A DNA stretch of 64,000 bases. Origin: Pontibacter deserti (GTDB lineage Bacteria; Bacteroidota; Bacteroidia; Cytophagales; Hymenobacteraceae). A program made the position numbers and the translations under genes. The notes beneath the pieces are model-generated. The model did not search any database, was not told the DNA's origin, and saw nothing but the letters and a program-made list of their open reading frames with translations. The DNA is taken from positions 310,001-374,000 of the forward strand of contig NZ_JALPRS010000001.1 in assembly GCF_023630255.1 (NCBI RefSeq), written 5' to 3'. Shown piece by piece: positions 1-10,119 of this stretch (positions are counted from its first letter, which is position 1; each line of letters begins with the position of its first letter).

Positions 1-3000
1 TAGCACGCACTTCACCTTCCAGAAAATCTTCGTACTGGTTGCGCTGGAAAGCCTGCACACGCAAACGCCCGTCTTCAGTTAAAGAATATTCTACGGCGAT
101 ATCCCCTGCATACCCACCCATATTGCTTTGCTCACGCTGGCCACCCTCCAGGCCAATATCTGTACCCACCCGAACGGTCATCCTGTCGTTCAGGAACTGC
201 TGGCGCAAGGCTACATTCAGGTCGGTGCGACCCTGTGCAGATCCGGATGAATAATCTTGATAAGAATCTATGCCAAGCTCCAGACCAAGACCACCCGCAT
301 AACGTTGTGTAAGGTTGCTTAACTGGTCAGACATGACCTGGCTCAGGCTGTTTCTGGCTGTGGATGCAAACCCGCCACCGGAACTGGTAAACGGATCCGG
401 GGCCATAAAGCGATTCAGTACCAGCAACGAGAATACTTGTTTGTTCATTTCTGCTTCATCAGAGCGCAGGTTGCCCAAACTGGTCATCACCTCCCGTGGC
501 ATCTGGGTGCGCTGTTGTTCCGGAGCCTGAATGTCAAATCCGATTTCCGGCTTCAGCATTTCGCCTTCCACATCCACAAATACCTGGAACGTAAACTGGT
601 TACGAAGTATAGGGTCCTGTGTGCCGCCAATCTGTGAAGCTACCAGTTCCATAGGGGCGGTCTCTACGTTATAAATGGCCGTTACCTGCATGTTGGCCTG
701 CAGCGGGTCGCCGGTCCAGGCTATGTAGCTGCCTTTCTCTATTGCCAGCTCCCGCGATACCAGGTCATAGAAGTCCATGCTATACTTGCCTTCTGTTATT
801 TCATAGCGCCCGGTCATGTTAATCTGCCCGCTAGGGGCCATGCCTATATACATAGGGTCTGCGGAGCCTTTTACAACTAAATTATCGCCCGTGGTAGGGT
901 CAAGGATTATGGTAATAGGGGTATCATCAGTTACAGAGATCTGCGTTTGTACATCTAAACCAACAAAGCCCGTAACCTGTGCTGTGTCAGTTTGCTTCTG
1001 CCCGCCAATGATGGCTGTGAGAGAGTCATTCAGGTTCACAAATTCAACTATACCTTCCCGTTCGGCAGCGCCCACTTCATCAGCCGGAATTACAATGGTA
1101 AATGCAGATCCCTCCAGTATCTGTACATTCGTCTTCACTACAGGTGTGGCCATATCGCCGGTTATAGTTGCACCGGCATCAATAAACACAGTACCATAGT
1201 AAAGTGGGTTATCTTTTGCTGTTGAGTTAAGCGCCAGGAACTTATCTGTATTGGCAGTCAGGTCAAAGCGGTAGTCGGTATAGTTCTGGGTATAAATGTT
1301 TCCATTCAGGTCAAGGGTATTACCAAGTGAATCGGTTAAAGTAAAGTCTGGTAAACTAATGCCGTTTTCGGTAAATAGCATGCGCTCGTTCTGCAACCTG
1401 TATAATGAACCTAATTGGGTAATGGTAAACTGTGTCTGGTTAAAGTTCAGGTCTCCCAGTATGTTTGGATCAGCTAAGGTGCCTGTTATGCGTAAATTCC
1501 CGCTGGCGGTGCCATCCATGTTTTTAACGGCTCCTGCAGTAAAGCCCTGCAGCGATTTTAAATTCAGGCTTGCAATGTTTCCTGTCAGGTTAAGCAGTGT
1601 GGCATTCGGCTGCATTTCTATAAAACCGTTTACCAGCATCTGGTTGCCTTCATCAGTCAGGCGGGCATCTATGGTATAGCGGTTGCCGGCAGCGGAACCT
1701 GCCACTAGTGCCAGGTCACCAACAGGCACACCTTCATAGGTAAAATCGGTAACGGTAATGTCGGAAGTGAAGCCTGGAGTGGATGTCATCAGGTTGCGCA
1801 GCGTGGCGTTCCCATTTATAGTTCCGGACATCAGGCTATCCTCTTTCTGGAAAGAGCGGGTAATGTACTCGATCTCAAAGTTCTGGAACGTTGCCACCAT
1901 AGGTGCCCCGGGCCCGACAGGCCCCTGACTATTTAGCCCCAGCGACATATTGTTGTGCTGCAACTGAATATTTTTGGCATAAATAAAATTGGTGTCGAAT
2001 TGTAGGTAATTGTCCTGAGGTACAGTCCAGGTATCGCCATTTATTACCAGTTGCTCGGGGTTAAAAGAGAACCGGTAACCACGGCCAAGGCTGTTGAGCA
2101 CACCACCAACTATAAACTTAGCGGCTGTACTGTCTTCTGCAATGGCCAACCGTAGCACCAGGTCGTTATCCCGTGCGGCGCCGGTTAGCGCCACATCTTT
2201 TGCCCGCAGTGATGGTGACAGTAGCTGCGTCAGGTCAGCGCTATAATTCATTTTTTCGCGGTCACCACGCACCTGCAGGGTCAGGCCATTCAACGTATAA
2301 TCGGTATACTTTATCCTGCTGAAGCCACCATCCATTTTAAAGGTCTGCGTCTGGCCGTCATAAGATGCGGTTAGTGGTGTGGTTGGCTGTAACTGCTGCA
2401 AGCCTGGAATGAAGGATGTTATAATTTCTGGCTTTTTGAGATCAATGGTTACAGCAAAATCTTTTAAGTTTAAGTTAGCAGGATAGGGAGGATCGGGCTG
2501 CAAATCAAAGTAATTGGAGAAGTGCTTCATAATAGCGGTTGGCAATGTCTCCAGAGAGTTACCAGATTTTATATTGGCTGCCATTACATCCGAACGAACC
2601 AGTATAGCTGTATTTCCGGCTTGCTGTTGCAGGTTCAGCATTAGTGAGTCTACGGGATATTCTTTGTTATTATGCTGCACTACCAGCTTTTGCCCATTCA
2701 GTTTTCCGTTTAGTGAGCCTAGATCTGCGCCCGTAAAGTTGCCTTGAAACTGCCCTTTTATACTTAGTGGCTCCGGGTACAGGTTTAGCGCCTGCAGGTT
2801 AGCTTCGTTCAGGTTCAGGTTAAATTTATAGTTGGTGTTTTTGGTGTCGCGCAGGTTAAATACGCCGTTCAGGGCCATGTTCAGGTTCGAGTCTGCGGCG
2901 CGGGCTTTTACATCGTAAATGTTTTTGTTAATGTCTACGTCTGCTACAAGGTTGTCATAAGTATAGTTGTTGTATTCAAATTTGGTCAGGTTTGCCTTTA

Positions 3001-4867
3001 CATCGGCTACCATAGTTTCTGGTGTCATGCCTTGGCCGTTGGCAGTTACCGTTCCGGCTATAGTTCCTAGCCCAAGGCTGTCGGTAAACAACTCATCCAG
3101 CGCAAAGCCGCCTGTTTTTATAGTTGCATTAAATGTTTCATTTTCGCCCATATCCACGTCGGCGGTCATGTTGCCAATAGATGAGTTTATAGTTGTCTGC
3201 GCATCAAAGTTGGTCAGGCTTCCTTCAATGGCTCCTTCTATACTTACACGTTCCGGAATGCGGATATTAGGTGGAATGGTGCCCGGCGGTGCAAAAGCCA
3301 GTATAGTTGCGCGGGTGGTTTGCAGCTGATTTACATCCAGGTCTAAGTATAAATTGTCAGGGTCGGTAGCGTTGCGAATGTTTCCGGTTACGTTAACCAG
3401 TGTGCCCTGCAAGCCTGATGCCCGCAGATTTCGCACGATCATATTGTCTACGCTGCCCTCCACGTCGCCGCTCAGTTGCAAAGTAGAGTTGGCTATACTT
3501 CTGAACGACGGATTTTGGCGCAGCTCCGGCATAAAGTATAAAACATCCTGCATCGCAATACGTGTGTCTACAATGTTCAGGTCGAGTTGCGTATTGCCCG
3601 GGTTTTCTGCAAGAGCATCCAGCGAACTATAGTGCATCGCCAGGTCGCGTTGTATATGACTTTTACCGGTTCTCAGATCCAGGTCAGTCAGCCTTGTCTC
3701 AACAGAATCGAATAGGATGTTAGCTTGGAAGTTCTCAACTCTGAAGCCGCTCTTCTCTTTTAGCTGCAGTTGGTTCAGGTCTACTTCTGTGCGGTTCAGG
3801 CTATACTTTAGGTCATTTGCCTGCAGTACTATATCTGTAAAGTAGAGGTGGTCATAGTCCATTCCGCGCGGCTGGGCTGGCGTATTAAAATTATCGAATT
3901 TAATATTGACACCTGAGATGTCTGTCTCTCCTAATGTTATCACCCAGTTTACCGGCTGCCCTTGGGTCTTTTCAACCGACTCATCGAGCTCACGCACAGT
4001 TTCGGCCGGATTTACAGCCAGTGAATCAGATGACTTATACTTTTCCTGGGCGTAGACAATAGTAGAGTTGTGCAGGTCCAGGTTGTCAAGGTCTACACGG
4101 GCATTTGGCAGATCAATTTTGTTTGAAGTAAGGTTCGCTTTGCCTAGGTCCAGTTCAATCCGCTGATCGGCAATTCGGTTAATGTAGCTGAGCTTTACCT
4201 TCTCCAGGTCCACCTTATTTAAACCGAAATCAAAAGTGATAGGTGTCGGCTCCGATTCAGGGGGAAGTTTGGTTTGTATATAGTTTATCCAGGTGTTCTT
4301 GAGCTCAACGTTATTTACCAGATATTTCTGCTCTTCTAGGTTCAACTCATCCATGGTAGTGGTTAGTTGCCCTACGTGCGTTTCAATATGGTTGCCACCA
4401 GCTTCATCATTAAAACTTACCCGCACATTATCCAGGTTTATGATATCCAGGTTTATGGCCATGGCAGCTGTGTCGGCCGGCGTGGTAGTAGCAGTGGTAT
4501 CAGTGGCAAAAGCCTCCATTAAAAAATCAAAGTTGGAGCTGCTGTCGGGGCGGATGTGCAGGTTTAGCCTGGCCTGGTCGAGATCAATTTTGCTGATATC
4601 GATCTTTCCGCTCAGTAAACCCATGATATTCATATCAACACCCAGGCGTTCGCTATACCACAGCGTATCTTGTTGCTGGTCTTCTATATACACGTCCTTC
4701 AGCACCATGGCATTGCGCCAGTCGGTGGTAAAGCCGCCGATCTTTACTTCAGTGTTTAACATGCCGCTCAGGTAATCAGCGCCTTCTTTAGCGGCATAGG
4801 TTTGCACGCGGGGGAACTGCAGCGCAATTACTATCACAATAACAAGGGTGATAATGAACAGCAGCAA
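1..4867 (-). CDS. TamB/AsmA-like translocation and assembly module protein (3' end cut by window)
   Basis: A single minus-strand frame stays open from about 4930 to the left edge, over 1,600 codons. The N-terminus is one hydrophobic anchor (LLLFIITLVIVIVIAL) followed by QFPRVQTYAAKEGADYLSG, the usual start of Bacteroidota AsmA/TamB giants. The body is a long succession of short beta-strand-like, Asp/Asn/Leu-rich units, and the last residues in the window (RVQAFQRNQYEDFLEGE) resemble the conserved TamB C-terminal domain, so only a short tail is missing. Family members are inner-membrane anchored, span the periplasm and help lipid or outer-membrane protein delivery. No ATG or GTG lies in frame before the anchor; I list the TTG at 4867, but the frame is open to 4930. 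The family is confident, the start is not. Confidence 0.85.
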   Translation of the reverse strand, partial: MLLFIITLVIVIVIALQFPRVQTYAAKEGADYLSGMLNTEVKIGGFTTDWRNAMVLKDVYIEDQQQDTLWYSERLGVDMNIMGLLSGKIDISKIDLDQARLNLHIRPDSSSNFDFLMEAFATDTTATTTPADTAAMAINLDIINLDNVRVSFNDEAGGNHIETHVGQLTTTMDELNLEEQKYLVNNVELKNTWINYIQTKLPPESEPTPITFDFGLNKVDLEKVKLSYINRIADQRIELDLGKANLTSNKIDLPNARVDLDNLDLHNSTIVYAQEKYKSSDSLAVNPAETVRELDESVEKTQGQPVNWVITLGETDISGVNIKFDNFNTPAQPRGMDYDHLYFTDIVLQANDLKYSLNRTEVDLNQLQLKEKSGFRVENFQANILFDSVETRLTDLDLRTGKSHIQRDLAMHYSSLDALAENPGNTQLDLNIVDTRIAMQDVLYFMPELRQNPSFRSIANSTLQLSGDVEGSVDNMIVRNLRASGLQGTLVNVTGNIRNATDPDNLYLDLDVNQLQTTRATILAFAPPGTIPPNIRIPERVSIEGAIEGSLTNFDAQTTINSSIGNMTADVDMGENETFNATIKTGGFALDELFTDSLGLGTIAGTVTANGQGMTPETMVADVKANLTKFEYNNYTYDNLVADVDINKNIYDVKARAADSNLNMALNGVFNLRDTKNTNYKFNLNLNEANLQALNLYPEPLSIKGQFQGNFTGADLGSLNGKLNGQKLVVQHNNKEYPVDSLMLNLQQQAGNTAILVRSDVMAANIKSGNSLETLPTAIMKHFSNYFDLQPDPPYPANLNLKDFAVTIDLKKPEIITSFIPGLQQLQPTTPLTASYDGQTQTFKMDGGFSRIKYTDYTLNGLTLQVRGDREKMNYSADLTQLLSPSLRAKDVALTGAARDNDLVLRLAIAEDSTAAKFIVGGVLNSLGRGYRFSFNPEQLVINGDTWTVPQDNYLQFDTNFIYAKNIQLQHNNMSLGLNSQGPVGPGAPMVATFQNFEIEYITRSFQKEDSLMSGTINGNATLRNLMTSTPGFTSDITVTDFTYEGVPVGDLALVAGSAAGNRYTIDARLTDEGNQMLVNGFIEMQPNATLLNLTGNIASLNLKSLQGFTAGAVKNMDGTASGNLRITGTLADPNILGDLNFNQTQFTITQLGSLYRLQNERMLFTENGISLPDFTLTDSLGNTLDLNGNIYTQNYTDYRFDLTANTDKFLALNSTAKDNPLYYGTVFIDAGATITGDMATPVVKTNVQILEGSAFTIVIPADEVGAAEREGIVEFVNLNDSLTAIIGGQKQTDTAQVTGFVGLDVQTQISVTDDTPITIILDPTTGDNLVVKGSADPMYIGMAPSGQINMTGRYEITEGKYSMDFYDLVSRELAIEKGSYIAWTGDPLQANMQVTAIYNVETAPMELVASQIGGTQDPILRNQFTFQVFVDVEGEMLKPEIGFDIQAPEQQRTQMPREVMTSLGNLRSDEAEMNKQVFSLLVLNRFMAPDPFTSSGGGFASTARNSLSQVMSDQLSNLTQRYAGGLGLELGIDSYQDYSSGSAQGRTDLNVALRQQFLNDRMTVRVGTDIGLEGGQREQSNMGGYAGDIAVEYSLTEDGRLRVQAFQRNQYEDFLEGEVRA

Positions 4868-5203
4868 GCCAAGTATAATTTTGGCTATAACTTTTCCGAT
4901 ATGTTTAGCAGTTGCGATATGTTTTCCGTTTCAGGTTCTGTTTTGCCTTTACGGAATTATACAAACAAGGATAGGGAGCTATAAGCCTGATCTGATGATT
5001 TTTGTAAAATTAAGTACAAATTCCAAGCAGGTTATATTTAAAAAGTATAATTACGGATGCAATTTAGCTCGGCCAGGAGCAAAAGTTGATGAAGTATAGG
5101 TAAGTGTCTACAACTTAAATTTTTATTGCCACTCCTGAATACATAAACTAAGAAAGTAACTATACTTTATTTTTCAGCTGTACTAGCTAATAGCTTTAAG
5201 TAT

Positions 5204-5242
5204 AAAAAAAGAGCCGCAATTTATAATTGCGGCTCTTTTTTT
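5204..5242. terminator. Bidirectional rho-independent terminator
   Basis: A perfect 11-bp stem (GAGCCGCAATT / AATTGCGGCTC) with a 3-nt loop, preceded by seven A and followed by seven T. It lies just downstream of the acyl-carrier-like gene on the minus strand. On the plus strand no gene reads into it. Confidence 0.85.
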
Positions 5243-5250
5243 AGCTGGGT

Positions 5251-5511
5251 TTAACTAGCTCTTTTTAAGGTATGATAGTAAACATAGTTTACAAAATCAT
5301 CTATCGTATACACCGGTACTTCATCCGGTATAGTAACCTGGTAGGTTTTCTCCACTTTCAAAATGATATCCACTACATCCAATATATCCAGCCCTAAAGT
5401 AGTCAGGTCGCGGACCTCGAGCAGGGTAGAAGGTTTAAGTCTGGTAACGGAGGTAATAATTCTTACTACTTCATTTTGAATTGCCTGTATGTTTGGAGTT
5501 ACAGTATTCAT
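5251..5511 (-). CDS. Acyl-carrier-like protein lacking the phosphopantetheine serine
   Basis: An 86-residue acidic protein with the size and helical pattern of an acyl carrier protein. Residues around 37-62 (LGLDILDVVDIILKVEKTY, then QVTIPDE) align with the helix II region of ACP, normally G-x-DSL-D followed by an acidic helix and IPDE. Here the serine that receives 4'-phosphopantetheine is isoleucine (DIL in place of DSL). The start ATG at 5511 is followed by a plausible N-terminal helix. It lies 107 bp downstream of the RND pump on the same strand and before a strong terminator, so it may be the last gene of that transcript. An apo-only carrier fold would act as a binding or structural protein rather than a prosthetic-group carrier; that role is inference. 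Confidence 0.75.
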   Translation of the reverse strand: MNTVTPNIQAIQNEVVRIITSVTRLKPSTLLEVRDLTTLGLDILDVVDIILKVEKTYQVTIPDEVPVYTIDDFVNYVYYHTLKRAS

Positions 5512-5618
5512 GGTATGTAAAAGGTAAAAGTAAATGTAGCTCAGTAAAAATTGCGAAGACCATCGGCCCCCGCAATTTCACCACTCAATACATATGTTTA
5601 GAATGCAGATAAAGAATA

Positions 5619-8600
5619 TTAATGCACTAGTTCGTGCTTCATTTTTCTCTCTTCCAATTCTTTGGTTTCGTGCTCCAGTTCTTCCAGCGATTTATCCACT
5701 AATTCAATCTTAGTCTTCTTATCCAGGCCAAATTTGGCAAGTATACGGTCGAAGCCGTAGTAGATAATCGGTACCACGATCAGGGTCAGGAACATTGAGG
5801 AACTCAGACCACCGATCAGTGCCCAGGCAAGACCGTTTTTGGTTGCGGCCACAGAGCCACCTGCCAACGCAATTGGTAACATACCAATCACCATTGCCAG
5901 CGTCGTCATCAGAATCGGACGGAAGCGGATTCTGATGGCTTCAATCAAAGCTTCTTTTACCGGTACACCTTCATCTTTCAGCTTGTTTGTAAAGTCTACC
6001 ACCATAATGGCGTTCTTTGCAACCAGACCAATCATCATAATGATACCAAGTATAGAGAAGATACTCAGTGACTGTGAAGCCAGCGCCAGGGCAAGCAAGG
6101 CACCGATGATCGCCAACGGTATAGAGAACAACACCACCAGCGGATATACATAAGAGTCATACAGCGCCACCATGATCAGGTACACGAAGATAATAGAGGC
6201 AAGCAAGGCAATACCCAGCGTACCGAAACCTTCGCTCTGGTTTTTCATGTCACCACCAAACTCATAGGTTACCCCTTTTGGAATTTTTACTTCAGCTAAC
6301 TTGGCCTGGATATCCGCACCGATAGAACCAGACGGACGACCAATTACCTGTGAGTTCACGTTTACAGAAGTTACACGGTTGTAGCGCTCCAACTGCGACG
6401 GGCCTGTAGACTGACGGATATCAGCGAACTGAGCCAGGCGTACAATCTCTCCTTTGTTATTCACGAAGCCCAGGTTACCGATATCAGTTACGCTACGACG
6501 GTCAAATTCATCCAGACGAATATTAATATCATAATCTTCAGTACCAGAACGGAAGGTTACATCGGAATTACCACTGAAGGCCAGCTGCATACTTGCACCT
6601 ACACTTTCTAGCGACAGCCCGACATTGGCCATCTTATCACGATCCACTACCACTTCAATTTCCGGGTTACCACCTTCCACTGATGTTTCCACGTCTACGG
6701 TACCAGGCACGTCTTCTGTAATCTTCATTACCTGCTGAGAGAAAGCCATCACAGAGTCCAGGTTTGATCCTGAAATAATGATCTGGATCGGCGCCTGTGC
6801 ATTACCTACCAGGCCTACTGGCACCGGAGTAACTTCCACATTCGGAACCTTGCTCTCGATATCAGCTTTTGCCTGACGGCTAAACTGGTTCGTACTAAAG
6901 CTACGCTCTTTTACATCTACCAGAGTTACGCCCACTTCTGCTTTGTATGCTGTGTTCTGGCCCTGCTGCGCTGAAGATGTAGTACCTACGGTGGTAAATA
7001 CTTTTTTAACTTCAGGTATAGTTTGCAGGTATTCTTCTACCTGGCGTGTAGCAAAGTTGGTCTGCTCTACTGTAGCGTTCTTTGGCAACTCCAGCTGCAA
7101 GCTTACCTGGCCACGGTCACCGGCAGGTATAAACTCCGAGCCTATAAAGCCAAACGGTACCAGCGCGAAGGAAGCAAACAACATAAGTATAGTGGCACCC
7201 AGTGTTATAAACTTATGGTTGAACGCCCACTTCAGGGCAGCTGTAAAGCCATCGATAATTCTGTCCAGGAAACGCTCGAAAGCAAGTATAAATCTGCCGA
7301 AGAAGTTTTTGTCCGAAATATGCTCCAGGCGCGAGAAACGGCTGGCAAGTAACGGAATAAGGGTAAACGCTACGAATAACGAGATCATAGTTGCTACCGC
7401 TACCACCACGGCAAACTGACGTAAAATATCAGATACCAGACCAGTAGAAAGTGCGATCGGGATAAATACTACCACAATTACCAGTGTAATGGAAGTAACT
7501 GTAGCCATAATTTCCCGGATACCATCGTAGGCAGCCTGAGCTGGCTTTTTACCCATTTCCATGTGGCGGTGAATGTTTTCGATCACCACAATGGCGTCAT
7601 CCACAAGAATACCTACCACCAGCGAAAGAGCCAGTAACGACATCAGGTTAAGTGAATAACCGAACAGGTACATGGCAATAAAAGTAGCTACCAACGAGGC
7701 CGGAATCGAGATCATAACTATAACGGCATTGCGTAGCGAGTGCAGGAACAGCAACATTACCACAGCCACAAGTATAACCGCAATTATCAGGTCATGTATT
7801 ACCGAGTCGGCTGCTTCCAGGGTAAAGTCGGAAGAGTCGTTGGCGATGTTAAATTTCAGGCCTTCGGAAGCATACGTCTTTTCCAGTTTGGCAAGCGCTT
7901 CTTTGGTAAGGCGGCTTACTTCCACGGCATTGGCATCCGATTGCTTCTGTATTGTTATACCTACCGAAGCTTTTCCGTTATTACGGTTCAGTACCTCGAT
8001 GTCTTTTTGTGTATCCTGTACTTCGGCTACGTCAGCAAGGCGCACAATGCCATTCTGGTCTTCGCGGATAATCAGGTTGTTTAGCTGCTCCAGCGACTGG
8101 AATTTACCAGCCAAACGAATCTGTGTCTGGCCGCTTTCCTGCTTTATTTTACCAGTAGGGAAGTCTAGGTTAGAATTACGGATCTTCTGCTGTACCTGAA
8201 GTATAGACAGGTTGTAAGCTTCCAGTTTGTTAGCATCAATATTCACCTTGATCTCACGCTCCTGTCCACCCAGTACTTTAATAGCAGCCATACCTTGTAT
8301 GCGCGAAAGCTCAGGTTTGATCTTTTTATCGATCAAGTCAAAGAACTCCGTTGCAGGAAGGTTAGACGTAGCGCCCATTTTAATTATAGGCAGGTCATCC
8401 AGGTCAAACTTGTTCAGGGTTGGTGCATCGGCATCTTCTGGTAGTCTGGCCAGTATGGTGTTGATCTTACGCTGAGCTTCCTGTAAACTTAAGTCCACAT
8501 CAGTGCCCTGGTTCAGGTTAATTACGATCATTGAAAAGCTCTCCAGGGAGGTACTCTTCATTTCTTTCACGTTCTCAAGCGATGCAAGAGCATCTTCGAT

Positions 8601-8798
8601 CTCTTTGGTTACAGAGTTCTCTACTTCATTTGGAGAAGCACCCGGGTAAATAGTAGTTATGGTAAGTACCGGCGGGTTGAACTTTGGTAAAAGCTCGTAA
8701 TTAAGCGATTGATAGCTGACGATCCCGAGTAGTGTGAGGACGGTAAACACCACCACCACCAGGGTTGATCGCTGTATCGATAATTTGGTTATGTTCAT
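5619..8798 (-). CDS. RND multidrug-type efflux pump inner-membrane subunit (HAE-1/AcrB family)
   Basis: A 1,059-residue protein, the normal length for RND permeases. The first transmembrane helix (about residues 10-30) is followed by a large periplasmic porter domain with YPGASPNEVENSVTKEIEDA, typical of the family. The proton-relay helix 4 carries GILVDDAIVVIENIHRHME, with both aspartates present. The second half repeats the topology and ends in a charged cytoplasmic tail rich in Glu and Lys. It should export amphiphilic or cationic compounds by proton antiport, working with the membrane fusion and TolC-like proteins encoded just upstream. It is separated from the fusion-protein gene by about 250 bp holding an inverted-repeat element. 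The substrate cannot be read from the sequence. Confidence 0.95.
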   Translation of the reverse strand: MNITKLSIQRSTLVVVVFTVLTLLGIVSYQSLNYELLPKFNPPVLTITTIYPGASPNEVENSVTKEIEDALASLENVKEMKSTSLESFSMIVINLNQGTDVDLSLQEAQRKINTILARLPEDADAPTLNKFDLDDLPIIKMGATSNLPATEFFDLIDKKIKPELSRIQGMAAIKVLGGQEREIKVNIDANKLEAYNLSILQVQQKIRNSNLDFPTGKIKQESGQTQIRLAGKFQSLEQLNNLIIREDQNGIVRLADVAEVQDTQKDIEVLNRNNGKASVGITIQKQSDANAVEVSRLTKEALAKLEKTYASEGLKFNIANDSSDFTLEAADSVIHDLIIAVILVAVVMLLFLHSLRNAVIVMISIPASLVATFIAMYLFGYSLNLMSLLALSLVVGILVDDAIVVIENIHRHMEMGKKPAQAAYDGIREIMATVTSITLVIVVVFIPIALSTGLVSDILRQFAVVVAVATMISLFVAFTLIPLLASRFSRLEHISDKNFFGRFILAFERFLDRIIDGFTAALKWAFNHKFITLGATILMLFASFALVPFGFIGSEFIPAGDRGQVSLQLELPKNATVEQTNFATRQVEEYLQTIPEVKKVFTTVGTTSSAQQGQNTAYKAEVGVTLVDVKERSFSTNQFSRQAKADIESKVPNVEVTPVPVGLVGNAQAPIQIIISGSNLDSVMAFSQQVMKITEDVPGTVDVETSVEGGNPEIEVVVDRDKMANVGLSLESVGASMQLAFSGNSDVTFRSGTEDYDINIRLDEFDRRSVTDIGNLGFVNNKGEIVRLAQFADIRQSTGPSQLERYNRVTSVNVNSQVIGRPSGSIGADIQAKLAEVKIPKGVTYEFGGDMKNQSEGFGTLGIALLASIIFVYLIMVALYDSYVYPLVVLFSIPLAIIGALLALALASQSLSIFSILGIIMMIGLVAKNAIMVVDFTNKLKDEGVPVKEALIEAIRIRFRPILMTTLAMVIGMLPIALAGGSVAATKNGLAWALIGGLSSSMFLTLIVVPIIYYGFDRILAKFGLDKKTKIELVDKSLEELEHETKELEERKMKHELVH

Positions 8799-8858
8799 TT
8801 CTAAATTCTCTTAAGAAAGAAGTTTTATACTTTGGAGTTTTAAGCTCCTAATGTTTTT

Positions 8859-9028
8859 TCATCCCCTGCCCCCTTCAAAGGGACTTTAGGCTACTACTTA
8901 TTCACTTTGTCATCCTGAAAGGATCTTAGTAGAAGGGAGGTTAAGCCGCTGCTATAACCCACCCTTAACCCCTCCAAGGAGGGGAATTATACTTGCGGAC
9001 AAGTCCCCCTTTGAAGGGGGTAGGATGA
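8859..9028. repeat. Intergenic inverted-repeat element (REP/MITE-like) inside the efflux operon
   Basis: The two ends are near-perfect inverted copies: left arm 8859-8886 (TCATCC...CCCCCTTCAAAGGG..ACTT) and right arm 9001-9028 (AAGTCCCCCTTTGAAGGGGG.AGGATGA). The interior holds a second small palindrome, CCCCTCCAAGGAGGGG, near 8969-8984. There is no ORF inside. Folded RNA would form a long stem between the fusion-protein and pump cistrons. The pattern resembles short palindromic repeats seen between Bacteroidota genes, but no second copy is present in this window. Confidence 0.7.
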
Positions 9029-9047
9029 TGACAATCGTAAGCGAATA

Positions 9048-10100
9048 TTAAAGCACAGACACCTTAATGCCTTCGCGCAGGTTGATCTGGCCACTTCTTA
9101 CAACTTGCTCACCAGGTTTTACACCTTCCAGTATCTCTACCTGATCTTGTGTAACTACACCTACTTTAACTGTGCGCTGGGTTGCCTTTCCGTCTTTCAC
9201 CACATATATGCTTGGGTTTTGAATGCTACCAACAATCGCTTCACGTGGCAACAAAAGGGCATCGCGCTGGTCATCCACTTTAAAGTAAGCAGTGCCATAC
9301 ATACCCGCTCTCAGGTTATTGTCTGCAGTGTTTTTCACTTCTATTTCCACATCAAACTTTAGCGTAGGGTCGGCTTGAGCAGCAATTGCTGTAACTATAC
9401 CTTCATATTCCTGACCTGAGCCTGCATCTGCTTTCACCGTTACTTTATCACCTTTGCTGATAAGCAATACTTCGCTTTCAGAAGCTCGTACCTGCAGCTT
9501 CAGTTTGTCCACGTTCACGATATCATATAGCTTGGTACCCATGTTCAGGTATGAGCCAACTTCAACATATATCTCGTTGATCTCTCCGCTGATAGGAGCT
9601 GTAATGCGTGTTTTGTTCAGGCGCTGGCGTGCAGCTACTAACTGTGCCTGCGTAGACTTGGCAGCTAAACGGGCATCTTCCAGCTGACGCTGTGTGATCG
9701 CATCGCCGGCAGCCAGGTTTTCGAAACGTTCCAGGTCTCTTTTTGCTTTCTCAGCATTGGTTTGTGCAGTAGCCAGGTCAGCAGCCATAGTGTTGCTTTC
9801 TACTTGTATCAGTAACTCGCCGGCTCTTACTTTGTCGCCTTTACGTTTTAACACACGCTGAATCTGGCCTTGTGTTTCGGATGAAAGCGGCAGGCTCTGA
9901 ATAGGAGCGAAGTTACCTTGTGCGGTAAAAGACTTATCCAGTTTAGCAGTTTTAACCTCTGTTACGGCAACCGGAATTGCATCACTTTTAATTTCTGCTA
10001 CTGCTGCATTGGCTGCCATTTGCTCTTTATTGCTCATCAGCTTAAAGCCAACAGCTACAAGTACCGCGATAACAACTACTATATAAATTATCTTCTTCAT
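9048..10100 (-). CDS. RND efflux periplasmic adaptor (membrane fusion protein)
   Basis: A 350-residue HlyD/AcrA-type adaptor. An uncleaved N-terminal membrane anchor (IIYIVVVIAVLVAVGFKL) precedes a biotinyl-lipoyl-like half (LSSETQGQIQRVLKRKGDKV), a coiled-coil hairpin from about residue 108 to 150 (rich in Ala, Glu, Arg, Gln), the second lipoyl half (ITAPISGEINEIYVEVG), a beta-barrel and a membrane-proximal domain ending REGIKVSVL. It should bridge the inner-membrane pump and the outer-membrane channel. It starts 19 bp after the stop of the TolC-like gene, so the two are co-transcribed. Confidence 0.94.
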   Translation of the reverse strand: MKKIIYIVVVIAVLVAVGFKLMSNKEQMAANAAVAEIKSDAIPVAVTEVKTAKLDKSFTAQGNFAPIQSLPLSSETQGQIQRVLKRKGDKVRAGELLIQVESNTMAADLATAQTNAEKAKRDLERFENLAAGDAITQRQLEDARLAAKSTQAQLVAARQRLNKTRITAPISGEINEIYVEVGSYLNMGTKLYDIVNVDKLKLQVRASESEVLLISKGDKVTVKADAGSGQEYEGIVTAIAAQADPTLKFDVEIEVKNTADNNLRAGMYGTAYFKVDDQRDALLLPREAIVGSIQNPSIYVVKDGKATQRTVKVGVVTQDQVEILEGVKPGEQVVRSGQINLREGIKVSVL

Positions 10101-10119
10101 TTTATTTTTGATGTATGTC

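Noticed and set aside
39..3632. Several plus-strand open frames of 66-127 codons at the left end
   Set aside because: They lie opposite the continuous TamB-like frame, have no RBS and no protein-like composition; they are shadows of it.
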